NCBI GenBank assembly: GCA_947627745.1
Contig: CANQXH010000013.1
Location: 1-36,734, forward strand
Source of the DNA: an uncultured Oscillospiraceae bacterium
GTDB taxonomy: Bacteria; Bacillota; Clostridia; Oscillospirales; Oscillospiraceae
Length of the DNA: 36,734 nucleotides
Direction of reading: 5' to 3'
This document shows, one piece after another, positions 7,715 to 16,522 of this stretch. Below the pieces are notes generated by a model that saw nothing but the letters and a program-made list of their open reading frames with translations, was not told the origin of the DNA and did not search any database. The stretch's first letter is position 1; every line of letters begins with the position of its first letter. A program made the position numbers and the translations under genes.

Positions 7715-9886
7715 TCACTTCCTGATCTGCTGCAAGGCGGCGTTGAGGGATCTTACCATCTCCGCCGGTACCGCGCCGCCGGCCTGCTTGATCAGGCTCT
7801 CCAGGGGCAGCCCCGCCATCATACGCTGAAGGTTGGCATTCCCGGAGGCGCTTTTGGCTACATCGCCCCGGCTGGCGGTCATGCGCTCCATCATCTTTCC
7901 CAAGATCGCGGCGGAGCGGGGATTCTGCATCAGCTCACCCATGGTATCCTTGACAGAATAGCAGTCGGGGTCATAGTCCGCTTTATCGAACCAGTTGACG
8001 ACCTCCGCTTTCCGGAAAAGATACGCCCTGTTGGGCTCCGCCGTGCGGCGCAGGATGATCTGATCCCGGCACTCTCCGGCGACGGCCTCAATTTGATGCT
8101 CGCCGGTAATGGGGACGGTAAAGGTGAAAACGGTTTGCCCCGCAATGGAGCCGATCTCATTCCCGTCCACAAAGAGCGCCACGGAGGGCTGGTTGGAATA
8201 AACCTTGACCTGGGTAACCCCTTCCGCCCGGTCAGCGTATCGCCGCCCGCAGATATGTACGAACGGCTCTTGGCTCCATGCCGCCTTGTACAGGTAAAAC
8301 GTGTCCTTTCGCAGCTTTCGGTCAAAGGTCACCAGGCCCTTCTGGTTGATGCCCTTTTTTCCACCCTCATCCCGGCCGTCGGCGGCGAAGTCGAACAGAT
8401 TCCACACATAGGTAGCCCAAAGATAGGGCCGCTCCCGGATCACCTTCAGCAGGTGCTCATGGTAGAGGCACTGGTACTCCTCGCTGTAGTCTCCCCGCTC
8501 GGGCGTGGAGGAATGGAATTGGGGATTAGCGTCGGCGCCGTACTCAGAGAAGCCGATGACCCGTCCGGGGAATTTAGCATGGAATTCATCGAAGAATCGG
8601 TCGTTCTGCTCCAATTCTCCCAGATACCAGCCAAAGTACAGATTGTAGCTTCCGATATCGGGAATATCAATAAGCGGGCTGTCGGTCTCCAGCATGAACA
8701 CATGGGCCATGGTGGTGGGCCGGGTGGCATCCAGCCGATGGCAGAGATCGTTGAGCAGCCGGTGGTTCTCCATCAAGTCCTCTGTCGCCTCGCCGGATGC
8801 CGTGATCTCATTGGAAAGTCCCCAGCACACAATGGAGGGATGATTATAATTTTGCACGATCAGCTCCCGCATCTGACTGAGGGTGTTCTCCCGGCCGTTC
8901 GGCATATGCTCCGTGATATAAGGGATCTCCGCCCAGACGATGATTCCGTATTCGTCGCACAGATCGTAAAACTCCTGGGCGTGCTGGTAATGGGCCAGCC
9001 GCACGGTATTGGCACCAATCTCCCGGATGATTTCCAGGTCTTCCCGGTGCTCGGCCATGGTGAGCGCGTTGCCCATACCCTGCCGATCCTGATGGCGGGA
9101 CACCCCGCGGAGGGGGTAGGGCCGACCGTTGAGGAAAAAGCCCTTCTCCCGGTCAAAGCGGATTTCCCGACAGCCGAACCGGGTACTGGTCTCATCGCCG
9201 CTTTCCAGCTTCGCGGTGGCAGTATACAGGTACGGGTCCTGCACCCCGTCCCAAAGCCGGACGTTCTCCAGCACAAACTCCGCGCTGGCGTAGCCGTCCA
9301 CAGAGGGAACGGTCCTGTGCTTTCCATCTACCGTGATCTCCACATCGCCGCCATTTTGCCAGGTCTCCACCATGACGGTGGCGGAGCGACGCGCCAGGTC
9401 TACGACGGACGTGGCCTTGATGCCCGGCGTGCCGTCCTTTTCCAGTTCAAAGTGCCGTTCCGGGACAACGATCAGCTTCACATCCCGGTACAACCCGCCA
9501 TAGAAGGTAAAGTCCGCCTTCTGGGGGTATACCCGGCGATTTTCTCCATTGTCTACCGTCACTTCCAGCAGATTTTCCTGTCGCAACGCATCGGTCATCT
9601 CCGCCCGGAAGGTGGAGTAGCCGCCCTCATGATGGGCAAGAGGGACACCGTTGAGCGTCACATCCGCGGTCATAGCCGCGCCGCTGAATTCAATATAGAC
9701 CCGCTCTCCATCCTTCAGCAGAGGCTTGGGGAAGGATTTGGTATACACCGCGGCGCCGCGCCAGTAGTCATTGCCCCCATCCTGACCATCCACGGCATTC
9801 CAGGTGTGGGGCAGAGTGACGGAAACAGGCGCCTCCCCAGGCTTGGCAAAGGACCAGTTTCCGTTAAAATCAATGCTTTTTCGCAT
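7715..9886 (-). CDS. Glycoside hydrolase family 2 (beta-galactosidase/beta-glucuronidase-like) with C-terminal helical domain
   Basis: 723 aa; LPHTWNAVDGQDGGNDYWRGAAVYTKSF, RGVSRHQDRQGMGNALT, GANTVRLAHYQHAQEFYDLCDEYGIIVWAEIPYI, NHPSIVCWGLSNEI. Confidence 0.92.
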   Translation of the reverse strand: MRKSIDFNGNWSFAKPGEAPVSVTLPHTWNAVDGQDGGNDYWRGAAVYTKSFPKPLLKDGERVYIEFSGAAMTADVTLNGVPLAHHEGGYSTFRAEMTDALRQENLLEVTVDNGENRRVYPQKADFTFYGGLYRDVKLIVVPERHFELEKDGTPGIKATSVVDLARRSATVMVETWQNGGDVEITVDGKHRTVPSVDGYASAEFVLENVRLWDGVQDPYLYTATAKLESGDETSTRFGCREIRFDREKGFFLNGRPYPLRGVSRHQDRQGMGNALTMAEHREDLEIIREIGANTVRLAHYQHAQEFYDLCDEYGIIVWAEIPYITEHMPNGRENTLSQMRELIVQNYNHPSIVCWGLSNEITASGEATEDLMENHRLLNDLCHRLDATRPTTMAHVFMLETDSPLIDIPDIGSYNLYFGWYLGELEQNDRFFDEFHAKFPGRVIGFSEYGADANPQFHSSTPERGDYSEEYQCLYHEHLLKVIRERPYLWATYVWNLFDFAADGRDEGGKKGINQKGLVTFDRKLRKDTFYLYKAAWSQEPFVHICGRRYADRAEGVTQVKVYSNQPSVALFVDGNEIGSIAGQTVFTFTVPITGEHQIEAVAGECRDQIILRRTAEPNRAYLFRKAEVVNWFDKADYDPDCYSVKDTMGELMQNPRSAAILGKMMERMTASRGDVAKSASGNANLQRMMAGLPLESLIKQAGGAVPAEMVRSLNAALQQIRK

Positions 9887-9896
9887 AGGCTCCTCC

Positions 9897-12386
9897 TTAC
9901 TTACTTGTCAGGACCGTATTCCCCCGCACCAAGCGCAGGACTCGGGCAGCGCTGCACCGCAGGTCCTCCATGCGGACTGCGCCGGAGTCGACGCCCTTTT
10001 TCAGCGCCTCCACCTGATCCGGCCGGCCGGGGCAGATGAGGTCGCATTGCGCGGCGGGCGCTTTCTGCGCGTCGCCGCTGAGCGCTTTGCAGCAGTCGGT
10101 CCGGTCTGCCTTCATGGCATCCCAGTCGCTCATAACCAGGCCACGGAAGCCCCATTCGTTTCGCAGCACTTTCACCAGCAGATCGTAATTATTGGGGCAG
10201 TATATACCATTGACCTTGTTATAGGCAGCCATCACCGTCATGGGTGCGCTTTCCTTCACTGCAATCTCAAAGCCCCGCAGATACAGTTCCCGCAACGTCC
10301 GCTCCGTCATATTGGAGGAGGAGAAATTGCGCTGCAGCTCACAGCTGTTGGCGGCAAAGTGCTTCACGCTCATGCCCTTGCCGGGATGGGACTGAACGCC
10401 CCGGACGATGGCAGCGGCCATCTTGCCAGACACCAGCGGGTCCTCAGAGTAATACTCGAAGGTTCGCCCGCACAAGGGGTTGCGGTGGATGTTCATGCCG
10501 GGGGCCAGCCAGACCGTAACGCCAAAAGCTTCCATTTCCGCGCCAACGGCGTCTCCCACCGCTTCCAGAAGCGCGGGATCGAAGCTCTGGGCCAAAAGCT
10601 GGCTGCAGGGCCATGCGGTGGCGTACTGATAGTGAACGGTTCCATCCTCCGGTCGGGCCATCTGGCTCTTCAGCGCCATGCCGGCAAAGCCAAACAGATA
10701 CCGGCGGTATGCCTCCAGTGTCTCCGGCACCCGGGCAGCTTTTACGGAGCCATCCGGGAGCTCTACCACCTGGCTCGTCAGATTCAGCCCCGCGGGGCCG
10801 TCGGATAGAATGGCGTTGGGAATGCCCAGGGTTTCGTACAGCTCCGGCGTGGTGGTGCCGGAGGCGCCCATGGCTGTGACCTGGAGCTGCTTGTTGCCGG
10901 TGCCGCCGCCCACCACCAGAGTGGCCAACTGCTCGACAGTCATGGCCTCCACCAGCGGGTCGGAGGGTTCCTCCGGGGTTTCATAGGTGTGCCGGATCGG
11001 CTCGGGCAGGTATTCGTCCAGAGCCCATACCGGCAGGCCGGACACATCCTCGGCAGGCCGGGCAGGAGGAACGATTTCTTTTATCTCATGCAAAGGCGGG
11101 CAGACGGAAACGCATTGCTCCAGCACCGCCTCCGCGCCAAGGGTCAGCGCGGCCACAGGCACAGCCGCATCGGAGGCGTTGCCCAAACGCAGAATGTATT
11201 TTCCGGACCAAAGGACCCAGACGGCCTTCTCCTCGTCATAGCAGGCCAGGTTCTTCATGGGTACGGTCAGTAGGACCTCCTTGCACGCACCGGGAGCCAA
11301 ATCTTCCGTTTTGGAAAAGGCTACCAGTCGCTGACGCTCAGCCCCGGTCTGGCCAAAGGGAACGGAGGCGTAGAGCTGAACCACCTCCCGGCCAGGTACC
11401 TTCCCTACATTCTTAACCGACGCGTGGATCTTCAGCGCCCCTGTTTCAACAGATATATCACACAGAGCGATCTGAAACGCGGTATAGCTCAGACCGTATC
11501 CAAACGCATATCGAGGCTTCACTCCGAAGGTATCAAAGAAGCGGTAACCTACATAGATCCCCTCGTTATACTCCTGGTTATATTCATCGCCGCCCAGATA
11601 GGAATAAGTCTCGTTGGAGGGCAGGTCCTCGAACCTGTAGGCCCATGAGGTGGCCAGTTTTCCGGAGAAATTCACCTTCCCGGACAGCACATCCGCCAGG
11701 GCGTTGCCTCCCTCCTCTCCCCCTTGGACAAAGTAGACCAAGGCGCTGACATGAAGGGTATCCAGGAAGCTCACGTCGATCACACCGCCGGCATTGATCA
11801 CAACAATCAAATTCTTGTACGCGCCGGAAACAAATTCCAGATTTTCCCTTTCCACGTCGTCTAGACGGTAGTCGCCCTGCACGTCTTTTCGGTCATTTCC
11901 TTCACCGGCCTGCCGGGCCAGGACATAGACCGCCGTATCACAGCCAGAGGCCGACACGTCTTCCGCTGTCACCGGGATGCCGGTGGGATGCCGGAAGGGC
12001 GGGATCTCATGCAGAATCCGGTAGAATTCCCGGACCCCCGCCACCTTTTTCTCCATTTCCTGCCGGTACGCCTCGTAGGTATCGGCATAAAACCGGTCGA
12101 ATCGATCCAGCCAGCCGGTGGTCGTGATCTCAAATCCCGCGTTTTCCAGTCCCTGGGCAATGGTGACGGCGTATCGCTCCCGCACGGCGCCGGAACCGGT
12201 CCCGCCTTTAACGGTCATTCTAGCCCCTGAACCATAGAGCGCGATTTTTTGATCCTTCAGCGGCAGGACACCGTCATTTTCCAGCAGCACAAAGCCCTCC
12301 GCCGCAGCTCTGCGGGCCAGCGCACGGTTTCTCAGCTCCATCGGGGACGGCTCTCGGTTTGTACCGCCCATAATGATCGTTTTCAT
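9897..12386 (-). CDS. Glycoside hydrolase family 3 (beta-glucosidase-like), permuted domain order
   Basis: Start set at 12386 (ATG with GGAGGAGC upstream; ORF extends to 12458). GH3 C-domain motif EGFVLLENDGVLPL precedes the N-domain WLAPGMNIHRNPLCGRTFEYYSEDPLVSGK...KHFAANSCE...GFRGLVMSDWDAM. Confidence 0.92.
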   Translation of the reverse strand: MKTIIMGGTNREPSPMELRNRALARRAAAEGFVLLENDGVLPLKDQKIALYGSGARMTVKGGTGSGAVRERYAVTIAQGLENAGFEITTTGWLDRFDRFYADTYEAYRQEMEKKVAGVREFYRILHEIPPFRHPTGIPVTAEDVSASGCDTAVYVLARQAGEGNDRKDVQGDYRLDDVERENLEFVSGAYKNLIVVINAGGVIDVSFLDTLHVSALVYFVQGGEEGGNALADVLSGKVNFSGKLATSWAYRFEDLPSNETYSYLGGDEYNQEYNEGIYVGYRFFDTFGVKPRYAFGYGLSYTAFQIALCDISVETGALKIHASVKNVGKVPGREVVQLYASVPFGQTGAERQRLVAFSKTEDLAPGACKEVLLTVPMKNLACYDEEKAVWVLWSGKYILRLGNASDAAVPVAALTLGAEAVLEQCVSVCPPLHEIKEIVPPARPAEDVSGLPVWALDEYLPEPIRHTYETPEEPSDPLVEAMTVEQLATLVVGGGTGNKQLQVTAMGASGTTTPELYETLGIPNAILSDGPAGLNLTSQVVELPDGSVKAARVPETLEAYRRYLFGFAGMALKSQMARPEDGTVHYQYATAWPCSQLLAQSFDPALLEAVGDAVGAEMEAFGVTVWLAPGMNIHRNPLCGRTFEYYSEDPLVSGKMAAAIVRGVQSHPGKGMSVKHFAANSCELQRNFSSSNMTERTLRELYLRGFEIAVKESAPMTVMAAYNKVNGIYCPNNYDLLVKVLRNEWGFRGLVMSDWDAMKADRTDCCKALSGDAQKAPAAQCDLICPGRPDQVEALKKGVDSGAVRMEDLRCSAARVLRLVRGNTVLTSK

Positions 12387-12467
12387 GGCAGCTCCTCCAT
12401 TTATAATCATGCCGTTGTGGGCGACAGCTGTCTGCCGCCGCCCGCATTTTTGCCTCACAATGTGTGG

Positions 12468-14282
12468 TTATTTGCTGTTCTTTTTATTTTCCCGGATGGC
12501 CTTTTTTGCGGTCTTCATTGCCTTGTGGGCAGCTTTCAGCTCGGCCTTTGCCTTTTTTTCCGCCCGTTTGGCCAGTACCTTCTGGTTTTCGGCCTCAAAG
12601 TCCAGGCCCTTCTTTTCACATTTCTCTTTCAGCTCCCGGACGCGGATCTCCTCCGCCATGCGGTCGGCCTCCTCCCGCTCCCGGCGCTCCAGCTCGTCAG
12701 CGGGGATATACTCAATACCCAAGGCGGCGCATTCGGCCACCTTCCGGTCTTGAAGCTCTCGAGACACCTGGGGAAGATGCTTTTCAATGTCGAACAGGAA
12801 GAAGAAGATCACGAACACCAGGATGCCGATAAGGATGTAGCTGCCCTGATAGGCGAAGTTGATCCAGCCGGTGGCAGCCGCGGGCTGGTCTGCATACAGG
12901 GCAATATCGCCGTTCATGCCAATCTGCTGGGGCTGCATATAACCGCTGGCCATCAGGCCTAGGTTGAAGATGCCCTGGGCAATGCCGACGGCAAACATCA
13001 TGGACGCGCTGGAGAAGCCGCCGGTAAGCCCGTCGCTGCGGACCTTGGTTTTCCACTCCACATGGTCAATGACATCGCCCATGTAGGAGGTAATGACGTA
13101 AGAAAACGAGATATTGCCAATGGCGGCCAGCGCCGTGCCGATCATGATCATCATACGGCTGCCGGCGTTCATATAGGCAAATATGGAGCCGAAGACTGTA
13201 ATGATTGCGCCGCCCCAGATCACCTTCCGGCGGCCCAGCTTTTTCATCAGCGGCAGGAGCAGCAGAATGCCCGGGCCCATGGGGGACAGCGCGATCATCT
13301 GGAAGCTGGCCTGGATCGCGCCCACCTCGCCGTAAGCGTTGCCCCGGACGACCCATCCGGAGTAGTAGATCAGGGAGATGTTCCGCATATTGGTCAGAAT
13401 CTCCGTGACCAGCAGCAGGATGATAAACATCACCCAGTATTTGTCTACAATGCAGGCCTTCAGCTGCTGGAACATGGTTGCCTCGGTGTGAGGGGCAGAA
13501 GGCGCGGTAGCATTGGAATCCTCGATCCCCACCTGATTGCGGCGCTCCTCCGTGACCCGCTCTCGGGTGTAGAAATACTGCACGAAGGCCAGAGGCACGC
13601 TCAGCAGGGCAAAGGCGGACATGGTCACAAAGTAACCCTGGGCGTTATTGCCGTGCATGGCCGAGCATACAGCGGACAGAATCATGGGGAACAGGATGGA
13701 CACAAGACCCGTGCCCACATTCGCGGTGATGCGGGCCGCCATGGCGTTGTTCTTCCGCTGGTTCACATTTCGGGTGGACAAGGCGGCGGACAACTCCTTG
13801 GACATATTCCACATGGTGTAGGCCACGCAGTAATAGAGGTTGTAGCTGACGATCACCCAAATGGCTTGGGCCATGGTTCCTTGGAATGGCATCCAGAACA
13901 TCAGAATAATGCTGATGGCCACCAGCGGAGCGGAGATGATCATCCATGGCCGGACCTTGCCCTGGCGGCAGGTGGTCATGTCGATGAGCTTGCTCATGAT
14001 GAGGTTCGTCACTGCGTCCAGCAGTTTGGACACCACGGGGAACAGGACCATAAACGTGGCGATCCAGGCCGCCCGGTCCACCGTAAATCCCAGGATGTCG
14101 GTGAGGTACTGGTTGAAGTAGCTGTTGACGATGGACTGGCCAATGAGCATTCCGTAGGGACCTAAAACGTAGCCCAACCACATCTCTTTGGCAGTGGTGT
14201 TGGCGGAAGTGATGCGCGAGTCCCATTTGTGGCTGGCAAAGGCCCCGGACAGCAATCCGCGTTTTTCTTTTGCCGCGTTCAT
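12468..14282 (-). CDS. MFS transporter, GPH (glycoside-pentoside-hexuronide:cation symporter) family
   Basis: 604 aa polytopic; LGYVLGPYGMLIGQSIVNSYFNQYLTDILGF, TTCRQGKVRPWMIISAP, SYNLYYCVAYTMWNMSKELS; long basic C-terminal tail. Confidence 0.88.
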   Translation of the reverse strand: MNAAKEKRGLLSGAFASHKWDSRITSANTTAKEMWLGYVLGPYGMLIGQSIVNSYFNQYLTDILGFTVDRAAWIATFMVLFPVVSKLLDAVTNLIMSKLIDMTTCRQGKVRPWMIISAPLVAISIILMFWMPFQGTMAQAIWVIVSYNLYYCVAYTMWNMSKELSAALSTRNVNQRKNNAMAARITANVGTGLVSILFPMILSAVCSAMHGNNAQGYFVTMSAFALLSVPLAFVQYFYTRERVTEERRNQVGIEDSNATAPSAPHTEATMFQQLKACIVDKYWVMFIILLLVTEILTNMRNISLIYYSGWVVRGNAYGEVGAIQASFQMIALSPMGPGILLLLPLMKKLGRRKVIWGGAIITVFGSIFAYMNAGSRMMIMIGTALAAIGNISFSYVITSYMGDVIDHVEWKTKVRSDGLTGGFSSASMMFAVGIAQGIFNLGLMASGYMQPQQIGMNGDIALYADQPAAATGWINFAYQGSYILIGILVFVIFFFLFDIEKHLPQVSRELQDRKVAECAALGIEYIPADELERREREEADRMAEEIRVRELKEKCEKKGLDFEAENQKVLAKRAEKKAKAELKAAHKAMKTAKKAIRENKKNSK

Positions 14283-14330
14283 TTTGGTTCCTCCCTTTGT
14301 TGTTATTCAATTCGCTTTATGGAATCGGTA

Positions 14331-14900
14331 TTATGTTTCTACTGCGCTGGAGCGGAATGAATGAATTGCTCCGGCGCACAGATCCATGATCAGCCCGGTC
14401 ACAGCCTCCGGCTCGTCAGTCATCCCGTCCCGCACCCATCTGCTGAGAATCGCTCCGCTGCCAAACGACAGATAATCATAGACCAGCCGCTCCCGACCCT
14501 GCGGGTGGATCGTAAGGAGCCTTTGAAAGAGTGGATAGCACTGCTGAAAGCAGGCGGAGAATATTTTGGCGGAGAACGCCGGATCTGCATTGTCCGAGGC
14601 CAACACCATGAACCGCCGGCCATCGTTACGCAGATAGACCAACAGCTCCATCAAAAGCGGCTTGACCTGGGCGGTACCGCCAAAGGCCCCGCAGACTTTT
14701 GTGATGAACTGCCGCTCCAGCTTCTCCAGCAAGTCCGGAATATCCAGATAGTGCTTGTAAAAGGTGGAACGGTTGATGCCGGCACCCGCGCACAACTGCG
14801 TAACCGTAATGGCGGAGACCGGCTTCTCACGCAAGAGGGACAGAAAGGTTTCCTCCACCATATGCTTCGTGTAGTTCACGCGGGCATCGTTGGAATTCAT
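14331..14900 (-). CDS. TetR/AcrR family transcriptional regulator
   Basis: Start chosen at 14900 (AAGGAG RBS). N-terminal HTH: MVEETFLSLLREKPVSAITVTQLCAGAGINRSTFYKHYLDIPDLLEKLE. Confidence 0.87.
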   Translation of the reverse strand: MNSNDARVNYTKHMVEETFLSLLREKPVSAITVTQLCAGAGINRSTFYKHYLDIPDLLEKLERQFITKVCGAFGGTAQVKPLLMELLVYLRNDGRRFMVLASDNADPAFSAKIFSACFQQCYPLFQRLLTIHPQGRERLVYDYLSFGSGAILSRWVRDGMTDEPEAVTGLIMDLCAGAIHSFRSSAVET

Positions 14901-14971
14901 GATTATCTCCTTCTTTGGCAACAAAGCCGCCCATTGTGTCGATTATGTAACAAATGTCGGACCATTGACGG

Positions 14972-15000
14972 TTGCGTTCTTCAGGGGGCAACGGTATAAT
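14972..15000 (+). promoter_or_regulatory. Sigma-A-type promoter for the transporter at 15046
   Basis: TTGCGT (14972-14977), 17-nt spacer, TATAAT (14995-15000). Confidence 0.65.
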
Positions 15001-15007
15001 AGTTGCC
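14987..15007. promoter_or_regulatory. Candidate TetR operator palindrome overlapping the -10
   Basis: GGCAAC-ggtataata-GTTGCC; extra GGCAAC half-site at 14917-14922. Confidence 0.55.
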
Positions 15008-15045
15008 AAGAAATAGTCGGCACAGGCGGTTTGGGGGAGAGAAAA

Positions 15046-16458
15046 ATGAAAAAGGAGTTTCCTTTCGGGTCTGTTCTGGATTCCCGGACGGACCCTGAGC
15101 AGGTCACACGGCGGGAGCAGATCTTTGGCTATTTCGTCGGGCCCTGCCTCGTTTACAGCGTCTACAACGCCGTGGCGGGTCACTATCTGACCCAGTTTTA
15201 TACAGACGTGCTGGGGCTTGCCGGGGCGTTTTTGACCATGATGCCGCTGCTATCCAAACTTTTCAGCGGCGCTGTAAGCATTTTGATCGGTCGGCTTATT
15301 GACCGCACGCGGACCCGCCATGGCAAGGCGCGGCCGTGGATACTCCTGTCCGGGTTTCTCATCGCCCTGTGCGGCATACTGCTGTACACGGTGCCGGCCC
15401 AGTCTTTTCAGGCAAAACTCATTTGGGTGGTGGTCAGCTACAATCTCTTTTTTTCCCTGGCCTTTTCCACCTATTCTCTGGGGCATTCGCTGATGGTGCC
15501 CTTGTCCACCAGGGACGCTAAAAAGCGGGACAGCCTCGCCATGCTGACCTCCACCGGCACCTCCATGCTGCCCGGCATGATCTCTACCATCGTCATGCCC
15601 GTGCTGGTGAGGACTATCGGCGTCGGCCCTGCGGCTCAAAGCCGGTGGCTGACCGTGATGGGCTGCATTTCAATCGTTGCCATTCCCGCGGCGCTGGTCG
15701 AATTTTGGTTCACTCGGGAACGTGTAGCCGCCCAGGAAAGCACCGGGCAGCCCCAGGCCGTTTCCTTCCGAAAACAGGTTGGTGCCTGCTTTCATGACAA
15801 ATATTGGATCATGGTAGTCGTTTTTACGGCTGTGCTGCATCTGTGCAACGGCCTGACCACAAGCTCCATGCTGTATTACTGCAACTGGGTCCTGGGAAAC
15901 AGCGTGGATTCCGGCGCGGCAAAGCAGCTTTTGGTTAATGTGGTCGGCCAAGGCCCTATGGGATTTGGCATAGCGTTGCTGTGGCCGCTGGTGCGAAAGT
16001 ACGGCAAGCGGCGGGTGACCATTGCCGGATTTTCGGTTGCCTCCCTGGGCAGCCTGGGCGTGCTGCTGGCAGGAGACCGGCTGCCTCTGGTGCTGGCGGC
16101 GCTTTTTGTAAAGTCTGTGGGCTCTCTGCCGACTTATGTAATGGCGGCTCTGCTGGCAGAGGCGCTGGACCACATCGAGCTGAAAAACGGTTTCCGGGCC
16201 GACGGTTTTTCCGCCTCCGTGGCCTCGATCACCCAGACCACCATAATGGGGCTGAGCCAAACCGTTCTGCTTTTAGGGATTACCCTTTTCGGCTATATTT
16301 CCCCGGTCGCCACAGAGCAGAGCATTGTCCAGCCGGAGGCCGTGCGGGCCTTTTTCTCAACCTGCTTCGCAGGGTTTCCCCTTGTGGGCTATGCCGTCTG
16401 CGCCGGGATCATGGTGTTTTACGACATCGGTGAAAAAGTGTCGGAGACGGCTCCATGA
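15046..16458 (+). CDS. MFS transporter, GPH family (short, no C-terminal tail)
   Basis: Start at 15046 (MKKEFPFGSVLDSRTDPEQ, inside the longer ORF from 14890); FGYFVGPCLVYSVYNAVAGHYLTQFYTDVLGL, TRHGKARPWILLSGF. Confidence 0.85.
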   Translation: MKKEFPFGSVLDSRTDPEQVTRREQIFGYFVGPCLVYSVYNAVAGHYLTQFYTDVLGLAGAFLTMMPLLSKLFSGAVSILIGRLIDRTRTRHGKARPWILLSGFLIALCGILLYTVPAQSFQAKLIWVVVSYNLFFSLAFSTYSLGHSLMVPLSTRDAKKRDSLAMLTSTGTSMLPGMISTIVMPVLVRTIGVGPAAQSRWLTVMGCISIVAIPAALVEFWFTRERVAAQESTGQPQAVSFRKQVGACFHDKYWIMVVVFTAVLHLCNGLTTSSMLYYCNWVLGNSVDSGAAKQLLVNVVGQGPMGFGIALLWPLVRKYGKRRVTIAGFSVASLGSLGVLLAGDRLPLVLAALFVKSVGSLPTYVMAALLAEALDHIELKNGFRADGFSASVASITQTTIMGLSQTVLLLGITLFGYISPVATEQSIVQPEAVRAFFSTCFAGFPLVGYAVCAGIMVFYDIGEKVSETAP

Positions 16459-16474
16459 GCCCTGACGGGCGGCG

Positions 16475-16512
16475 GTCCTATTTCCCGGCGGATTCCCGCC
16501 GGGAAATAGGAC
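16475..16512. terminator. Bidirectional stem-loop between convergent transporter genes
   Basis: 17-bp perfect stem gtcctatttcccggcgg / ccgccgggaaataggac, loop attc. Confidence 0.7.
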
Positions 16513-16522
16513 ATCGATTCCT

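Noticed and set aside
13062-14165. 367-aa ORF antisense to the MFS transporter (and 17087..18298 similarly)
   Set aside because: His/Gly/Asp-rich translation typical of antisense frames of membrane-protein genes; paralogous transporters give the same type of shadow ORF.
14890-15045. N-terminal 52 aa of the 522-aa ORF at 14890..16458
   Set aside because: This segment contains the promoter (TTGCGT-N17-TATAAT) and candidate operator; the GPH protein starts convincingly at 15046.
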